Notes: a model not told the origin generated them from the letters alone. A stretch of DNA of 64,000 nt from Variovorax sp. IB41 (GCF_016405905.1 NZ_JAEFCB010000008.1:1-64000); one strand, 5' to 3'; positions 42,787-54,459 are shown, counted from the first letter of the stretch. Program-made: numbers and translations.

Positions 42787-44880
42787 TCAGCGCGTGTTGA
42801 CGACGCCCAGTTCCTTGGGCGACGGCACCGCTGCGAGCTTGCTGCCGGTGCGGGCGAACACCCAGTCCACCAGCGTGTTGGCGACCAGGCTCACACCCGG
42901 CTGGCCGGGCGCCGCTGCACCCGGCGTGCCGGCGAGCGAATCGTCGGCCGAGACGAAATCGGTGTGCTTGTAGTACTGCGACGAGACCACGGGATCCACG
43001 CGCGACCTGGCTGCCGCTTCCGCGGACTGCACCGTGCCTGCCGATCCGATGTTGGTGTAGTCGGTCACCAGCGGAAAGACGGACGGATTGGTCGGCGACG
43101 CCGGGCCCTGGTGGGCGTAGTACAGCGGCACGTTGACGACGCTCTTGTCCACGTCGATATGGATGCCCTTGTGGTCGAAGACGAAGGTCGGGCCCGCGCC
43201 CACGAACGACATCTCCGCCTCATAGCGCTCCGAGGGATACCAGTTGGCCGTGACGATTTCGCGGGCATCGACGGTCCGCTGGCCGCTGGTGCGGAAGTTG
43301 TACGCGATCGGTTGGATGTTGGTCCGGTTGGTGGTCCACGAATAGCCGCGAAGGAACTGGCTGGCCTTGCCGACACCGACCTTGGTCGCGGCCGGGATCG
43401 ACGAGCCGCCGCCCGCCTCGATCCAGCCGTACACCTTGGTCGCGTCGATCTGGCTGATGCGCGGCACGCACTTGCCCGAGGGCAGGATGTCGCAATCAGC
43501 CTCGGTGCCGGCGACCGGCCTGAAGTCGAGCAGCCCCAGGCTTTCGCCCAGGCTCACGATCAGGGAGTCCTGCAGATTGACGGCCAGCGGCGCGGGTGGC
43601 GTCGTGGGGGCCGTGGTCGGGCTGGTGTCGAAGCCCATGCCGGCGCGCGCGACCTGGCTCAGCCGGATCGCGCCGAGAAAGGCGTTGCCGGTGTCCGCGG
43701 CGGTACCGGGGAAGGCGGTCGTGGTGAGCATGCCCGCCTGGCGCGGCGGAAACAGCGATTCCGCCTTCTGGTCTTCGGTCGTGTAGCGCAGGCTCGCCAT
43801 CTCGCGCGCGCCGACCGCCGGCCCCGATGCCGAATTGGCGCCCGTGGCATCGGTGTAGACCGCGCGCGCGCCGCTGCGCAGGTCGTCGATCGCGGTCTTC
43901 AGCGTCGCGACCTGCGTGGGCGTGGGCGAGGTGAGGGTCCCGTAGCCGCCGCCGTCCAGCATCACGATGCCGGCCAGGTTCTGCTGGCCGCGCAGGCCAT
44001 CGGTGCCCAGGCGGCCTGCAAAGACGCTGGTGAAACTGCCGCCCTGCGAATGGCCCGCGAGGAAGACGTTCTTGCTGCCCGACTCCTGCTTGACGAGCGC
44101 GATCATTTTTTCGACGTCGCGCGCATAGGTCTCGAAACCCCAGTCCGCCATGAAACTCAGGTCGCTCTGCAACAGCGGACGCCAGGTGGAGTCCACGGCA
44201 CCGACCAGGGTCTTGGGCGATGCGACGGGGAACTTGCCTTGCCCGTCCAGCGTGGTCCGCCCATCGGAACCCATGACGGACTTTCCGAAGTAGTAGCTGA
44301 CGGCGGCTGAAGGATTCCTGTCGACCAGCGCGTTGCGGGCGCCCAGCGTATCGGCCAGGTGCGCGCCGCGGCGCTGCACGATCCACACCTCCAGCCGGCA
44401 ATCGACGAGGGCGGTGCCGTTCACGCAACCGCCTTTCTTTTCATTGGCCTTCTGCACCAGCTGCGCGGCCAGGTACATCCAGTGGCCCGGCGTGCTGGAG
44501 AAGCCGGGCATGACCACCATCACCGCATTGGCGGCCCGCGGCGTCTCGCCGTCCAGGGCCGAACGCACGCGCAGGAAGGTGGCGGCATTGAACTCCTTGG
44601 GGGTCTGCAGCACGCTCGGATCGGTGGGCTGCGCGCCGCCTTCGATCTGCACGTATTCGCCCACCACATCCGGATAGTCGGGCATGCGCGCCTTGGCGAG
44701 CGGATCGACGGCCGGTGGATTGGTGACGGGAGGCGGGGAGCCGCTCCCCGCGGGTGGCAGCACGATCACGGGGAATTGCGTGCCCCCTCCGCCGCCGCCG
44801 CCGCCGCAGGCCGCGAGTGCGATGGCCACCAGCGCAGCTGCGCCGCTCAGGCGCATCGGCCTTCTTGTCGAATTCATCAT
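42787..44880 (-). CDS. secreted alpha/beta-hydrolase-like lipoprotein
   Basis: 697 aa. Lipobox LAAC with Cys25 followed by eight glycines and a Pro-rich linker; then a hydrolase domain with the nucleophile-type motif GHSQGG near residues 276-281 and an earlier VMVVMPGFSSTPGHW. The second half (TKVYGWIEAGGG, FVFDHKGIHIDVDKS) has no family I can name. Role: extracellular or periplasmic ester/amide hydrolysis. Divergent from an AraC-type regulator; the same layout recurs at 51011-54459. Confidence 0.8.
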   Translation of the reverse strand: MMNSTRRPMRLSGAAALVAIALAACGGGGGGGGTQFPVIVLPPAGSGSPPPVTNPPAVDPLAKARMPDYPDVVGEYVQIEGGAQPTDPSVLQTPKEFNAATFLRVRSALDGETPRAANAVMVVMPGFSSTPGHWMYLAAQLVQKANEKKGGCVNGTALVDCRLEVWIVQRRGAHLADTLGARNALVDRNPSAAVSYYFGKSVMGSDGRTTLDGQGKFPVASPKTLVGAVDSTWRPLLQSDLSFMADWGFETYARDVEKMIALVKQESGSKNVFLAGHSQGGSFTSVFAGRLGTDGLRGQQNLAGIVMLDGGGYGTLTSPTPTQVATLKTAIDDLRSGARAVYTDATGANSASGPAVGAREMASLRYTTEDQKAESLFPPRQAGMLTTTAFPGTAADTGNAFLGAIRLSQVARAGMGFDTSPTTAPTTPPAPLAVNLQDSLIVSLGESLGLLDFRPVAGTEADCDILPSGKCVPRISQIDATKVYGWIEAGGGSSIPAATKVGVGKASQFLRGYSWTTNRTNIQPIAYNFRTSGQRTVDAREIVTANWYPSERYEAEMSFVGAGPTFVFDHKGIHIDVDKSVVNVPLYYAHQGPASPTNPSVFPLVTDYTNIGSAGTVQSAEAAARSRVDPVVSSQYYKHTDFVSADDSLAGTPGAAAPGQPGVSLVANTLVDWVFARTGSKLAAVPSPKELGVVNTR

Positions 44881-44946
44881 CTTGTCTCCGTAGCTGTTTT
44901 TATGAGACCGGGACGCCGCGCCTCATGAGGAGGCCGCATTGCAGGT

Positions 44947-44972
44947 CGCACCCGGCCACGTGACCGGGTGCG
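44947..44972. promoter_or_regulatory. 26-bp near-perfect palindrome between hydrolase and AraC-type gene
   Basis: Arms CGCACCCGG (44947-44955) and CCGGGTGCG (44964-44972) surround CCACGTGA, which itself contains the palindrome CACGTG; only one of 13 base pairs mismatches. It lies 66 bases upstream of the hydrolase start and 118 bases upstream of the regulator start. Either an operator or a strong hairpin. Confidence 0.55.
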
Positions 44973-45090
44973 CCTTGATGCTAGGAAGAATGCCTGCCGA
45001 CGTGTTCCCGCTTCGCGCCAGAGAATTTGCAGATCCTGCCAAACTGCACTACGCTCGCGCGCCGATTCGAGCTTCAGCTGCGGCCCTGCC

Positions 45091-46146
45091 TTGGACCCCT
45101 TCAGCGCGACCCTTCCCACTTCCTACGTCAACGCCTTCGTCGAAGGACTGGCCCTTTCGCATGCGGACCTGAACCTGCTGGTGCGCCGCGCCAGCATTGA
45201 CGCCCGGTTGCTCGCGCTGCCCGGCGCGCGGGTGACGCAGGAGCAGTTCGCGACCCTGTTCCAGCTGCTGGTGGCGCACCTGGAGGACGAGATGCCCGGC
45301 CTCTACGGCCGGCCGCTTCGCCGGGGCACGCTCAAGATCCTGCTGATCCTCATGCTGGACGCGCCCGACCTGGCGACCGCCATGCGGCGCTGGCAGCAAT
45401 TCGACCGGGTGCTGCACGACGATTTCTCCTTCGAGGTCCGCCGCGAGGGCGCACTGGCCTCGATCGCCATCCGGCTCTACCCGACCCAGGCGCGCAGTGC
45501 GCGGCTCGTGCAGGAACTGCACCTGAAGCTCGTGCACGGCATCGCCTCGTGGATCGTGGGCAAACGGCTGGGCATCGAGCGGGTCGACTTCGCGTTTCCC
45601 CGGCCGCCCGACGCGGCCGAGTACGTCTACATCTTTCCGGGACCGGTCTACTTCGACCAGCCCGCCACGGCGATGTACATCGATGCGGCCTATCTGCAGC
45701 AACCGGTGCGAAGCCGCACCCGCTCGGAACTGCGCGACTTCCTGCAAGGCGCGCCGCAGAACTGGTTCTTCGTGCCCTTCGACAAGACGCTGCTGAGCCA
45801 TCGTCTGCGCAGCCACCTGGAGTCGCGCCTGCACGAGAGCAGCAACATCCAGTCCGCGGCGTTGGCCCTCAATTGTTCCGAGCGCACCCTGGCGCGCCAT
45901 CTCAGCGCGGAGGGAACGACGTTCCAGCAGGTGAAGGACGTGCTGCGCCGCGACATCGCGGTCCAGAAACTGCTCAAGAGCCGCGAGAGCATCGCCGCGA
46001 TTGCGCGCGCGACGGGCTTCGCCACCGTCAGCGCGTTCCATCGGGCGTTCCGTTCGTGGACGGGAAGCACGCCGCTGGCCTACAGGCGCCAGGCGGGCCG
46101 CGCGCACCGCGTGGCGGCACCCCAGGGGGTGGCGCTCACGCAATGA
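45091..46146 (+). CDS. AraC-family regulator, OruR/ArgR-like group
   Basis: 351 aa if the TTG at 45091 is the start (product MDPFSATLPTSYVNAF); an ATG at 44968 would add 41 residues of unlikely composition. Arabinose-binding-like N-terminal domain (EDEMPGLYGRPLRRGTLK, LVQELHLKLVHG), C-terminal AraC DNA-binding domain about 250-335. The protein at 53359-54459 is a close paralogue over its whole length. Probably regulates the divergent hydrolase gene. Confidence 0.85.
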   Translation: MDPFSATLPTSYVNAFVEGLALSHADLNLLVRRASIDARLLALPGARVTQEQFATLFQLLVAHLEDEMPGLYGRPLRRGTLKILLILMLDAPDLATAMRRWQQFDRVLHDDFSFEVRREGALASIAIRLYPTQARSARLVQELHLKLVHGIASWIVGKRLGIERVDFAFPRPPDAAEYVYIFPGPVYFDQPATAMYIDAAYLQQPVRSRTRSELRDFLQGAPQNWFFVPFDKTLLSHRLRSHLESRLHESSNIQSAALALNCSERTLARHLSAEGTTFQQVKDVLRRDIAVQKLLKSRESIAAIARATGFATVSAFHRAFRSWTGSTPLAYRRQAGRAHRVAAPQGVALTQ

Positions 46147-46206
46147 GCATGTTCATTACGCGCCACTCATTGCGCACCATTGCGCGAGCGGCGCCCCTTG
46201 ATCCCG

Positions 46207-47382
46207 TTACTTCATCAACTCGCTCAGGCTCACCGGCCTGACCTTCCCGCCATCCACCGTCGCCACCAGCGGGTCGACGATGGTGCCGCCGACGGCGTCC
46301 ACGCCCTTGAAGGAGCCTGCATTGGTCTTCTCGGGCAGCTGGATGAGCGCGTCTCCGATCTTGGCGCGGATGGCCGCGGCGTCGGTGGTCGTGCCGGCCA
46401 TCTTCATCGCGCCCGCGAGCGCGTGGACCAGCGCGTAGTTGTAGGAAGACTCGGTGGTCGGGTCCTTGTCGGCGCCGTAGGCCTTGCGGTAGGCCGCGGC
46501 AAAGGCCTTGGGGCCCGCGCGATCGTCGTACGACACCGGCAACACGCCGATCGCGCCTTCCAGCGGCGCGAGGCCGCCCGTGACCTTGGCCATCTCGTCG
46601 AGCTTGGCCTGGTCCATGATGAGGAAGCCGCCCTTGAAGCCCAGCTCGCGCGCCTGCTTGGCGACCAGCGCCGTGGGCTCGGAGGGACCGCCGATGAACA
46701 GCACGTCGGGCTTCTCGGCCAGCACGCGGCTCACGCCGCTGTAGAAGTCGGCCGAGCGGTTGTACGACATGGGGTTGTTCGACACCACGGTGCCGCCGGC
46801 CTTGGTCCAGGCCGGTTCGAACAGCGCGCTCCAGTTCTTGGCGTACTCGTGGTCGCCCGGCAGCATGCCGACCTTCTTGCCGTACTTCTTCATCTCGTAG
46901 CGGGTGAAGGGCTCGATGTACGAATTGAACGTGGGCGGAATGCGGATGGTGAGCTTGTTGCCGGTCTCGGTGATCTTGGGCGTGCTGGAGTACGCCATCA
47001 CGATGAACTTCTCCTGCTCGTTGAAGGCCTGCATCGCGTAGATGCCGCCCGAGTGCGGCACGAACACGGCCGGCGTCTGGTGCTGCTGCACCAGGCGGCG
47101 CGCGTTGATGGCGGCTTCGGCCGGCGCGTACTTGTCGTCGAGCGCCACCAGCTCCAGCTTGACCTTCTTGCCGGCCACCTCCAGGCCCGCCGCGTTGATC
47201 TCCTTGATGGCCATCTCCATGCCGTTGACCACGTTCTTGCCGTAGAGCGCGGCGCCGCCGCTCAGCGGTCCGGTGAAGCCGATCTTGACGGTCTCCTGCG
47301 CGAAGGCGGTGCCCGCGCCGAGCAGCAGGACGGCGAAGGGCAGGGCGGCAAGCCTGCGGCGTGAAAGGGCGGTCTTCATCAT
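46207..47382 (-). CDS. Liv-type ABC transporter substrate-binding protein
   Basis: 391 aa. Signal peptide to about residue 28 (LLLGAGTAFA), then a Peripla_BP_6-type protein: VKIGFTGPLSGGAALYGKN, AAINARRLVQQHQTPAVFVP, GFLIMDQAKLDEMAK. Binds a branched-chain amino acid or related amide/carboxylate. Last gene of the livH-livM-livG-livF-SBP unit, 26 bases after livF. Specificity cannot be told; hydrolase lipoproteins on both sides suggest another substrate. Confidence 0.9.
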   Translation of the reverse strand: MMKTALSRRRLAALPFAVLLLGAGTAFAQETVKIGFTGPLSGGAALYGKNVVNGMEMAIKEINAAGLEVAGKKVKLELVALDDKYAPAEAAINARRLVQQHQTPAVFVPHSGGIYAMQAFNEQEKFIVMAYSSTPKITETGNKLTIRIPPTFNSYIEPFTRYEMKKYGKKVGMLPGDHEYAKNWSALFEPAWTKAGGTVVSNNPMSYNRSADFYSGVSRVLAEKPDVLFIGGPSEPTALVAKQARELGFKGGFLIMDQAKLDEMAKVTGGLAPLEGAIGVLPVSYDDRAGPKAFAAAYRKAYGADKDPTTESSYNYALVHALAGAMKMAGTTTDAAAIRAKIGDALIQLPEKTNAGSFKGVDAVGGTIVDPLVATVDGGKVRPVSLSELMK

Positions 47383-47408
47383 TGCGTTGGTCTCCTGGTT
47401 GTAGGGGG

Positions 47409-48116
47409 TCAGGCCCCGATGTACGCGGCCCGCACGGCCTCGTTGTTGAGCAAGGACTCGCGATCGCCCTCCAGCGCGATGCGCCCGCGTTCGATCACGT
47501 AGGCGCGATGCGCGATGGCCAGCGCCGAGTAGGCGTTCTGTTCGGCCAGCAGCACGGTCGTGCCCTGCCTGTTGATGCGCTCGATGACCTCGAACACCTG
47601 CTTGACCACCAGCGGCGCCAGGCCGAGCGAGGGCTCGTCGAGCAGCAGCACCTTGGGCCGCCCGAGCATCGCGCGGCCGATGGCCACCATCTGCTGCTGG
47701 CCGCCCGAGAGCGAGCCCGCCGGGTCGTTCTGCTTCACTTCGAGAATGGGGAAGAGGCTGAACACCTCGTCGAGCGAGCGCTGGATGCCGGCCTTGTCGC
47801 GCCGGTGCACATAGGCGCCCAGCGTGAGGTTCTTGCGCACCGACATCATCGGGAACAGCTTGCGGCCTTCGGGGCAATGCACGAGGCCCGCTGCAACGAT
47901 CTGCGCCGGCCGATGCCCCGCGATCTCGCGCTCGCCCAGGCGGATGCGCCCCGCGCTCGGGCGCTGGATGCCGCTGGCCGCCATGAAGATCGACGTCTTG
48001 CCCGCGCCGTTCGCGCCCAGCAGCACGACCAGCTCGCCGGGCTCGGCATGCAGCGTCACGCCGCTCAATGCGCGAAAGCTGCCGTAGTGCAGGTCGACGC
48101 CTTCAAACCGCAGCAT
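47409..48116 (-). CDS. livF: Liv-type ABC transporter ATP-binding protein LivF
   Basis: 235 aa from ATG 48116 (10 residues shorter than the longest frame), overlapping the livG end by 14 bases. Walker A GANGAGKTS, Q-loop, signature SLSGGQQQMVAIGRAM and Walker B LLLDEPSLGLAP all intact. Drives transport with LivG. Confidence 0.93.
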   Translation of the reverse strand: MLRFEGVDLHYGSFRALSGVTLHAEPGELVVLLGANGAGKTSIFMAASGIQRPSAGRIRLGEREIAGHRPAQIVAAGLVHCPEGRKLFPMMSVRKNLTLGAYVHRRDKAGIQRSLDEVFSLFPILEVKQNDPAGSLSGGQQQMVAIGRAMLGRPKVLLLDEPSLGLAPLVVKQVFEVIERINRQGTTVLLAEQNAYSALAIAHRAYVIERGRIALEGDRESLLNNEAVRAAYIGA

Positions 48117-48867
48117 GGTCGGCTCCCAGGTAGGCTTCGATGACATGCGGATCGCGGCGTATTTCGGCGGGCGTGCCCTCCGCGATCTTTGCGCCGTTGT
48201 TCAGCACGACGATCTTGTCGGCCAGCCGCATGATCATGTCCATCTTGTGTTCGATGAGGCACACGGTCTTGCCGTGGTCCACCAGCTTGCGGATCAGCGC
48301 GGCCAGGCCCACGGTCTCCTCGGGGTTCACGCCGCCGGCCGGTTCGTCCAGCAGCATCAGCTCGGGGTCGGTGGCCAGCGCGAGCGCAAAGGCCACGCGC
48401 TTGCGTTCTTCCTGGGTGATGTCGGCCGCGATGCGGTGGGCCACGTGCGAGAGGCCGACGAACTCGAGCGCCTCTTCGGCCTTGTCGCGGCACAGGCGTT
48501 CCTCGTCGCGCAGGCGCCGGCTGTTGACGAGCACATCCCACAGGCCCGAGTGCGTGCGCAGCCGATGGCCCACGATGAGGTTGTCCAGCACCGTCGCGTT
48601 GTCGAACAGGTGGGTGCTCTGGAAGGTGCGCGCGATGCCCAGCCGCGCGATGTGGTCGGGGCGCATGCCGGTCACGTCCTTGCCGTTGAACACGATGCGC
48701 CCCGAGCTCGGCTTGTGCGTGCCCGCCACGAGGTTGAAGAAGGTGGTCTTGCCCGCGCCGTTGGGGCCGATGATGGCGCTCACCTGGCCGCGTTCGAAAC
48801 GCGTGCTCACGCTGTCCACGGCGGTGAGGCCGAAGAACTGCTTGGTCATGTCGTGGATCTCAAGCAT
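48103..48867 (-). CDS. livG: Liv-type ABC transporter ATP-binding protein LivG with altered signature motif
   Basis: 254 aa from ATG 48867; the longer frame is a Pro/Arg-rich shadow. Walker A GPNGAGKTT (34-42) and Walker B LMLLDEPAGGV (about 170-180) are intact. The signature motif, normally LSYGQQR or similar, reads ITQEERKRV (150-158): the conserved Gly is replaced by Glu. Together with LivF this makes an asymmetric ATPase pair, one composite site lacking a normal signature. Overlaps livM by 8 bases. Confidence 0.92.
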   Translation of the reverse strand: MLEIHDMTKQFFGLTAVDSVSTRFERGQVSAIIGPNGAGKTTFFNLVAGTHKPSSGRIVFNGKDVTGMRPDHIARLGIARTFQSTHLFDNATVLDNLIVGHRLRTHSGLWDVLVNSRRLRDEERLCRDKAEEALEFVGLSHVAHRIAADITQEERKRVAFALALATDPELMLLDEPAGGVNPEETVGLAALIRKLVDHGKTVCLIEHKMDMIMRLADKIVVLNNGAKIAEGTPAEIRRDPHVIEAYLGADHAAV

Positions 48868-49897
48868 TTGGCTGCGCCTCGGTGGTCGTCGCTTTTTTCG
48901 GGGCGTGGGGGGCGGAGGGCGCGGAGTGGGAGGGCGCGGCGGCGCGCCTGGCATCCGCGCGCCGCGCGCGGCGCTTGAGCCACGTGCCCACGATGCCGTC
49001 GGGCAGGAAGATGATCAGCGCGATCAGCACCGGTCCGAACACCACCATGCGGTAGTCCTGCAGGAACTGCAGGCTCTGCGTCAACCACGTCACGAGGAAG
49101 GTGCCCACCAGCGGGCCCAGCAGGGTGCCGATGCCGCCCACCAGCACGAACATCACGAGGTCGAAGGTCACGGCCTCGCTCGCCAGGTCGGGCCCGAGAA
49201 AGCGCACCTGCCCCGCATAGAGCGCGCCGGCAAAGCCCGCATACACCACCGACAGCACGAACGACAGCGTCTTCGTGCGCATGAGGTCGGTGCCCAGCGC
49301 TTCGGCCAGCGCGTCGCTGTTGCGCACGGCCATGAAGCTGCGCCCGAGCAGCGAGCGCACGATGCGCGCCATGACCCAGATGCCCAGCGCCAGGAAGGCC
49401 AGCACCAGGTAGTACTGCGCGAGCGGCGTGCCGAACTGCAGCGGCCCGATGCCCGTGGGCGCGGGGATGCCCATGATGCCCACCGGCCCGTGCGTGAGGC
49501 TTTCCCACTTCTCGATCAGCAGGAACATGATGTAGCTCACGCACAGCGTGAAGATCGAGAAGTAGTGGCCCTTCAACCGCAGCGACAGGATGCCGATGAA
49601 GTAGCCCAGCACCGCGGTCACGAGGCCCGCCGCGGCGAAGGCGATCCAGAACGGCACGTGATGGTCCACCGTGAGAATGCCCACCGTGTAGGCACCCACC
49701 GCCATGAACGCGCCGTGCGCCAGGTTGAACTGCCCCGTGTAGCCGGTGATGAGGTTCAGCCCCAGCGCCGCGATGGCCATGATGAAGGCCTGCGTGGCCA
49801 CCGAGATCAGGTAGTTGTTCTGCGCGAACAGCGGAAACGCCAGCGCGACGGCCGCCAGCAGCGCCCATCCGGCCTTGCCTTGAAGGAGCCGGCCCAT
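48860..49897 (-). CDS. livM: Liv-type ABC transporter permease LivM
   Basis: 345 aa from ATG 49897. About ten membrane helices with the family pattern GLNLITGYTGQFNLAHGAFMA (helix 2-3 region, first 20 of these are diagnostic) and GGIGTLLGPLVG near residue 270. The C-terminus is an Ala/Pro/His/Lys-rich tail of about 40 residues after the last helix. TGATG overlap with livH. Confidence 0.9.
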   Translation of the reverse strand: MGRLLQGKAGWALLAAVALAFPLFAQNNYLISVATQAFIMAIAALGLNLITGYTGQFNLAHGAFMAVGAYTVGILTVDHHVPFWIAFAAAGLVTAVLGYFIGILSLRLKGHYFSIFTLCVSYIMFLLIEKWESLTHGPVGIMGIPAPTGIGPLQFGTPLAQYYLVLAFLALGIWVMARIVRSLLGRSFMAVRNSDALAEALGTDLMRTKTLSFVLSVVYAGFAGALYAGQVRFLGPDLASEAVTFDLVMFVLVGGIGTLLGPLVGTFLVTWLTQSLQFLQDYRMVVFGPVLIALIIFLPDGIVGTWLKRRARRADARRAAAPSHSAPSAPHAPKKATTTEAQPNA

Positions 49898-50763
49898 CAG
49901 CGCGCTCCCTTCGGCGTGAACAGGCCTTGCGGTCGGAACGACAGGATCACCACCAGCAGCACGAAGGCGATGATGTCCTTGTAGTCGGTCGAGAAATAGA
50001 AACCGCCGAAGCTCTCGGCCATGCCGATGATCAGCCCGCCCACGATGGCGCCGGGAAAGCTCCCCATGCCCCCGAGGATGATGATCACGAAGGCCTTGGT
50101 GATGACCAGGTTGCCCATGGCCGGATACACCAGGTTGATCGGCGCATAGAGCACCGCCGCAATGGCGGCCAGCGCCCCCGAGATCGCGAACACCAGGAGC
50201 GTCACGCGCGTGGCGTCGATGCCCACCAGCGCCGCGCCGTCGCGGTTCTGCGCCATCGCGATGATGGTGGAGCCCAGCACCGTGTGATTGAGAAAGAGGT
50301 GCAGCAACACCATCAGCCCGAACGCCCCCGCGATGATGAGCAGGCGCTGCAGCGGCGCCGTGAGCCCGAACACTTCGACGATCTGGCCGTAGGGCGTGGG
50401 CATGCGATGGAAGTCCGCGCCGAACATCGCCTGCGCGCCGGCCTCGATGAACAGCAGGATGCCGATGGCCGCGATCATGTCGTGCAGGTCCGGCGCATTG
50501 CGCAGCGGATGGAACACCAGCCGCTCGGCCAGCATCGCGATCACCGCCACCACCACGGCGGCGCCGGCCATGGCGAGCCAGTAGTTCAGGCCGAAGGCCG
50601 TCATGAGGTAGTAGCCCGCGAACGCGCCTGCCATGTAGAAGGCGCCGTGCGCGAAGTTCGGCACGTGCAGGATGCCGTAGACGAGCGTGAGGCCCAGGGC
50701 CACCAGGCTGTAGACGCCTCCCACGGTCAGGCCATTGAGCAGTTGCTGAAAGAACAGTTCCAC
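49897..50763 (-). CDS. livH: Liv-type ABC transporter permease LivH
   Basis: 288 aa from GTG 50763, with AAGGAG 6 bases upstream. Eight hydrophobic helices; family signatures GGVYSLVALGLTLVYGILHV (13 of the first helices' conserved residues) and IILGGMGSFPGAIVGG. First gene of the transporter unit; overlaps livM by one base (TGATG). Confidence 0.92.
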   Translation of the reverse strand: MELFFQQLLNGLTVGGVYSLVALGLTLVYGILHVPNFAHGAFYMAGAFAGYYLMTAFGLNYWLAMAGAAVVVAVIAMLAERLVFHPLRNAPDLHDMIAAIGILLFIEAGAQAMFGADFHRMPTPYGQIVEVFGLTAPLQRLLIIAGAFGLMVLLHLFLNHTVLGSTIIAMAQNRDGAALVGIDATRVTLLVFAISGALAAIAAVLYAPINLVYPAMGNLVITKAFVIIILGGMGSFPGAIVGGLIIGMAESFGGFYFSTDYKDIIAFVLLVVILSFRPQGLFTPKGAR

Positions 50764-50882
50764 GTCGCTCCTTGTTCGTTGTGCCGTGTTCGGCAGCGCG
50801 GAACGATGCCGGCTGCCAAGGCACAGGATTGTGAAAGCCAGCGTGGGGTCCGTCGACTCAGGTTTGCCCGCACCAGCGCTGT

Positions 50883-50915
50883 CGCTTCAGCGACTCGACG
50901 GTGGTCGCTGAAGCG
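50883..50915. terminator. 12-bp perfect hairpin between DUF6351-like gene and livH
   Basis: CGCTTCAGCGAC (50883-50894) and GTCGCTGAAGCG (50904-50915) pair perfectly around a 9-base loop. On the minus strand this lies 95 bases after the DUF6351-like stop and 119 bases before the livH start. A strong stem, though with no T tract; it probably separates the two transcripts. Confidence 0.55.
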
Positions 50916-51010
50916 GCTGCGCTTCCGGAGGCGACGCTGCTGCATCGCCTCGCGAAAGCCCCATTCCCTCGTCCATGCCCTCGTGAGAGGGCCGGATGGA
51001 GCTCGGGCAC

Positions 51011-53227
<2,217 letters not shown>

Positions 53228-53253
53228 GGTTGTCTCTCAGTTGTTCTAGGAAT

Positions 53254-53288
53254 CGACCCGATGACTCTCTTGCTGCCTCCTCGGGTCG
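53254..53288. promoter_or_regulatory. CGACCCGA inverted repeat between DUF6351-like and AraC-type genes
   Basis: CGACCCGA (53254-53261) and TCGGGTCG (53281-53288) are perfect inverted copies, with a further CGACCCG near 53311. Position between divergent genes fits an operator. The CACCCGG/CCGGGTG core of the other module's palindrome shares the CCCG element but is not identical. Confidence 0.4.
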
Positions 53289-53358
53289 GAGCCGACTCTA
53301 GCCAGCGCATCCCGACCCGTGTTCTCGGATCGCGCCAACTTCGTTTGCATATCGCGCC

Positions 53359-54459
53359 ATGTTGATTGCCGCGGCCAAGGAACACCGAAGCGCGCAGGCC
53401 TTCGAGCAGCGGCCGACGCTGCCCATCTCCTACGTGCAGAGCTTCCTGCACGGCCTTGCGCTCGAGGGCGACACGCTGCATCGGCTGCTGCGCCAGGCCA
53501 CCATCTCGCCCGCGCTGATGGCGCAGCCCGCGGGCCGCGTGACCGAGGAGCAGTTCTCGCAGCTGTTCCGCGGCGTCGCGCTCGAACTGGACGACGAGAT
53601 GCCCGGCCTCTATGCGCGGCCGCTGCGCTGCGGCACGCTCAAGATACTGAGCATCCTCATGCTCGACGCACCCAACCTGCACACCGCGCTGCGGCGCTGG
53701 GCGCAGTTCAACCACGTGCTGGACGACGGCTCGCGGTTCACCGTGCGCCGCGACGAGCGCCATGCATGGGTGCGCGTGGACGCCTATCCGCCCAGGAGCC
53801 GCAGCGCGCGCCTGGTGCAGGAGCTGCACCTGAAGCTGGTGCACGGCATGTGCTCATGGGTGATCGGCGCGCGCATCGAGCTGGCGCGCATCGACTTCAG
53901 CTTCGCGCGGCCGCACGACGCGGCCGACTATCTCTTCATGTTTCCGGGCCCGGTGCACTTCGACCAGCCGCACACCGCGATGGCTTTCGACCTCAAGTAC
54001 CTCGACCGGCCGGTGCAGCCGCATTCCAAGCTGGAGCTGCGCAGGTTCCTGATGCGCGCGCCGCTGGACTGGCTCTTCGTGCCGGTGGGGCAGAGCAGCA
54101 CGACGCAGTGCGTGCGCACCTTCCTGGAAGCGAACCTCGGATTCGACAGTGACATCGCGCATGTGGCCGCGGCCTTTGGCCTTTCGGCGCGCACGCTGGT
54201 GCGCCACCTGCAGGCCGAGGGCATGAAGTTCCAGGACATCAAGGACGCGCTGCGGCGCGACATCGCGATCTCTCGCCTGACGCGAGGCACCGAGCCGCTG
54301 ATCGCCATCGCCGTCGACCTGGGCTTCTCGAGCGTGGCGGCTTTTCACCGCGCCTTTCGCAGCTGGACCGGCGGCACGCCCGGCGACTACCGTGATCGCG
54401 AGGCGATCGCGGCGTCGCGCGAATTGCCGGAGGCCTTGCTGCAAGCCGGGACACGGTGA
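53359..54459 (+). CDS. AraC-family regulator, OruR/ArgR-like group (paralogue)
   Basis: 366 aa. N-terminal domain about 30-230 with GLALEGDTLHRLLRQATISP and DDEMPGLYARPLRCGTLKIL, C-terminal AraC DNA-binding domain about 255-345. Shares long aligned stretches with the regulator at 45091-46146 (for example RSARLVQELHLKLVHG is identical), so the two arose by duplication. Divergent from the DUF6351-like gene. Confidence 0.88.
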   Translation: MLIAAAKEHRSAQAFEQRPTLPISYVQSFLHGLALEGDTLHRLLRQATISPALMAQPAGRVTEEQFSQLFRGVALELDDEMPGLYARPLRCGTLKILSILMLDAPNLHTALRRWAQFNHVLDDGSRFTVRRDERHAWVRVDAYPPRSRSARLVQELHLKLVHGMCSWVIGARIELARIDFSFARPHDAADYLFMFPGPVHFDQPHTAMAFDLKYLDRPVQPHSKLELRRFLMRAPLDWLFVPVGQSSTTQCVRTFLEANLGFDSDIAHVAAAFGLSARTLVRHLQAEGMKFQDIKDALRRDIAISRLTRGTEPLIAIAVDLGFSSVAAFHRAFRSWTGGTPGDYRDREAIAASRELPEALLQAGTR

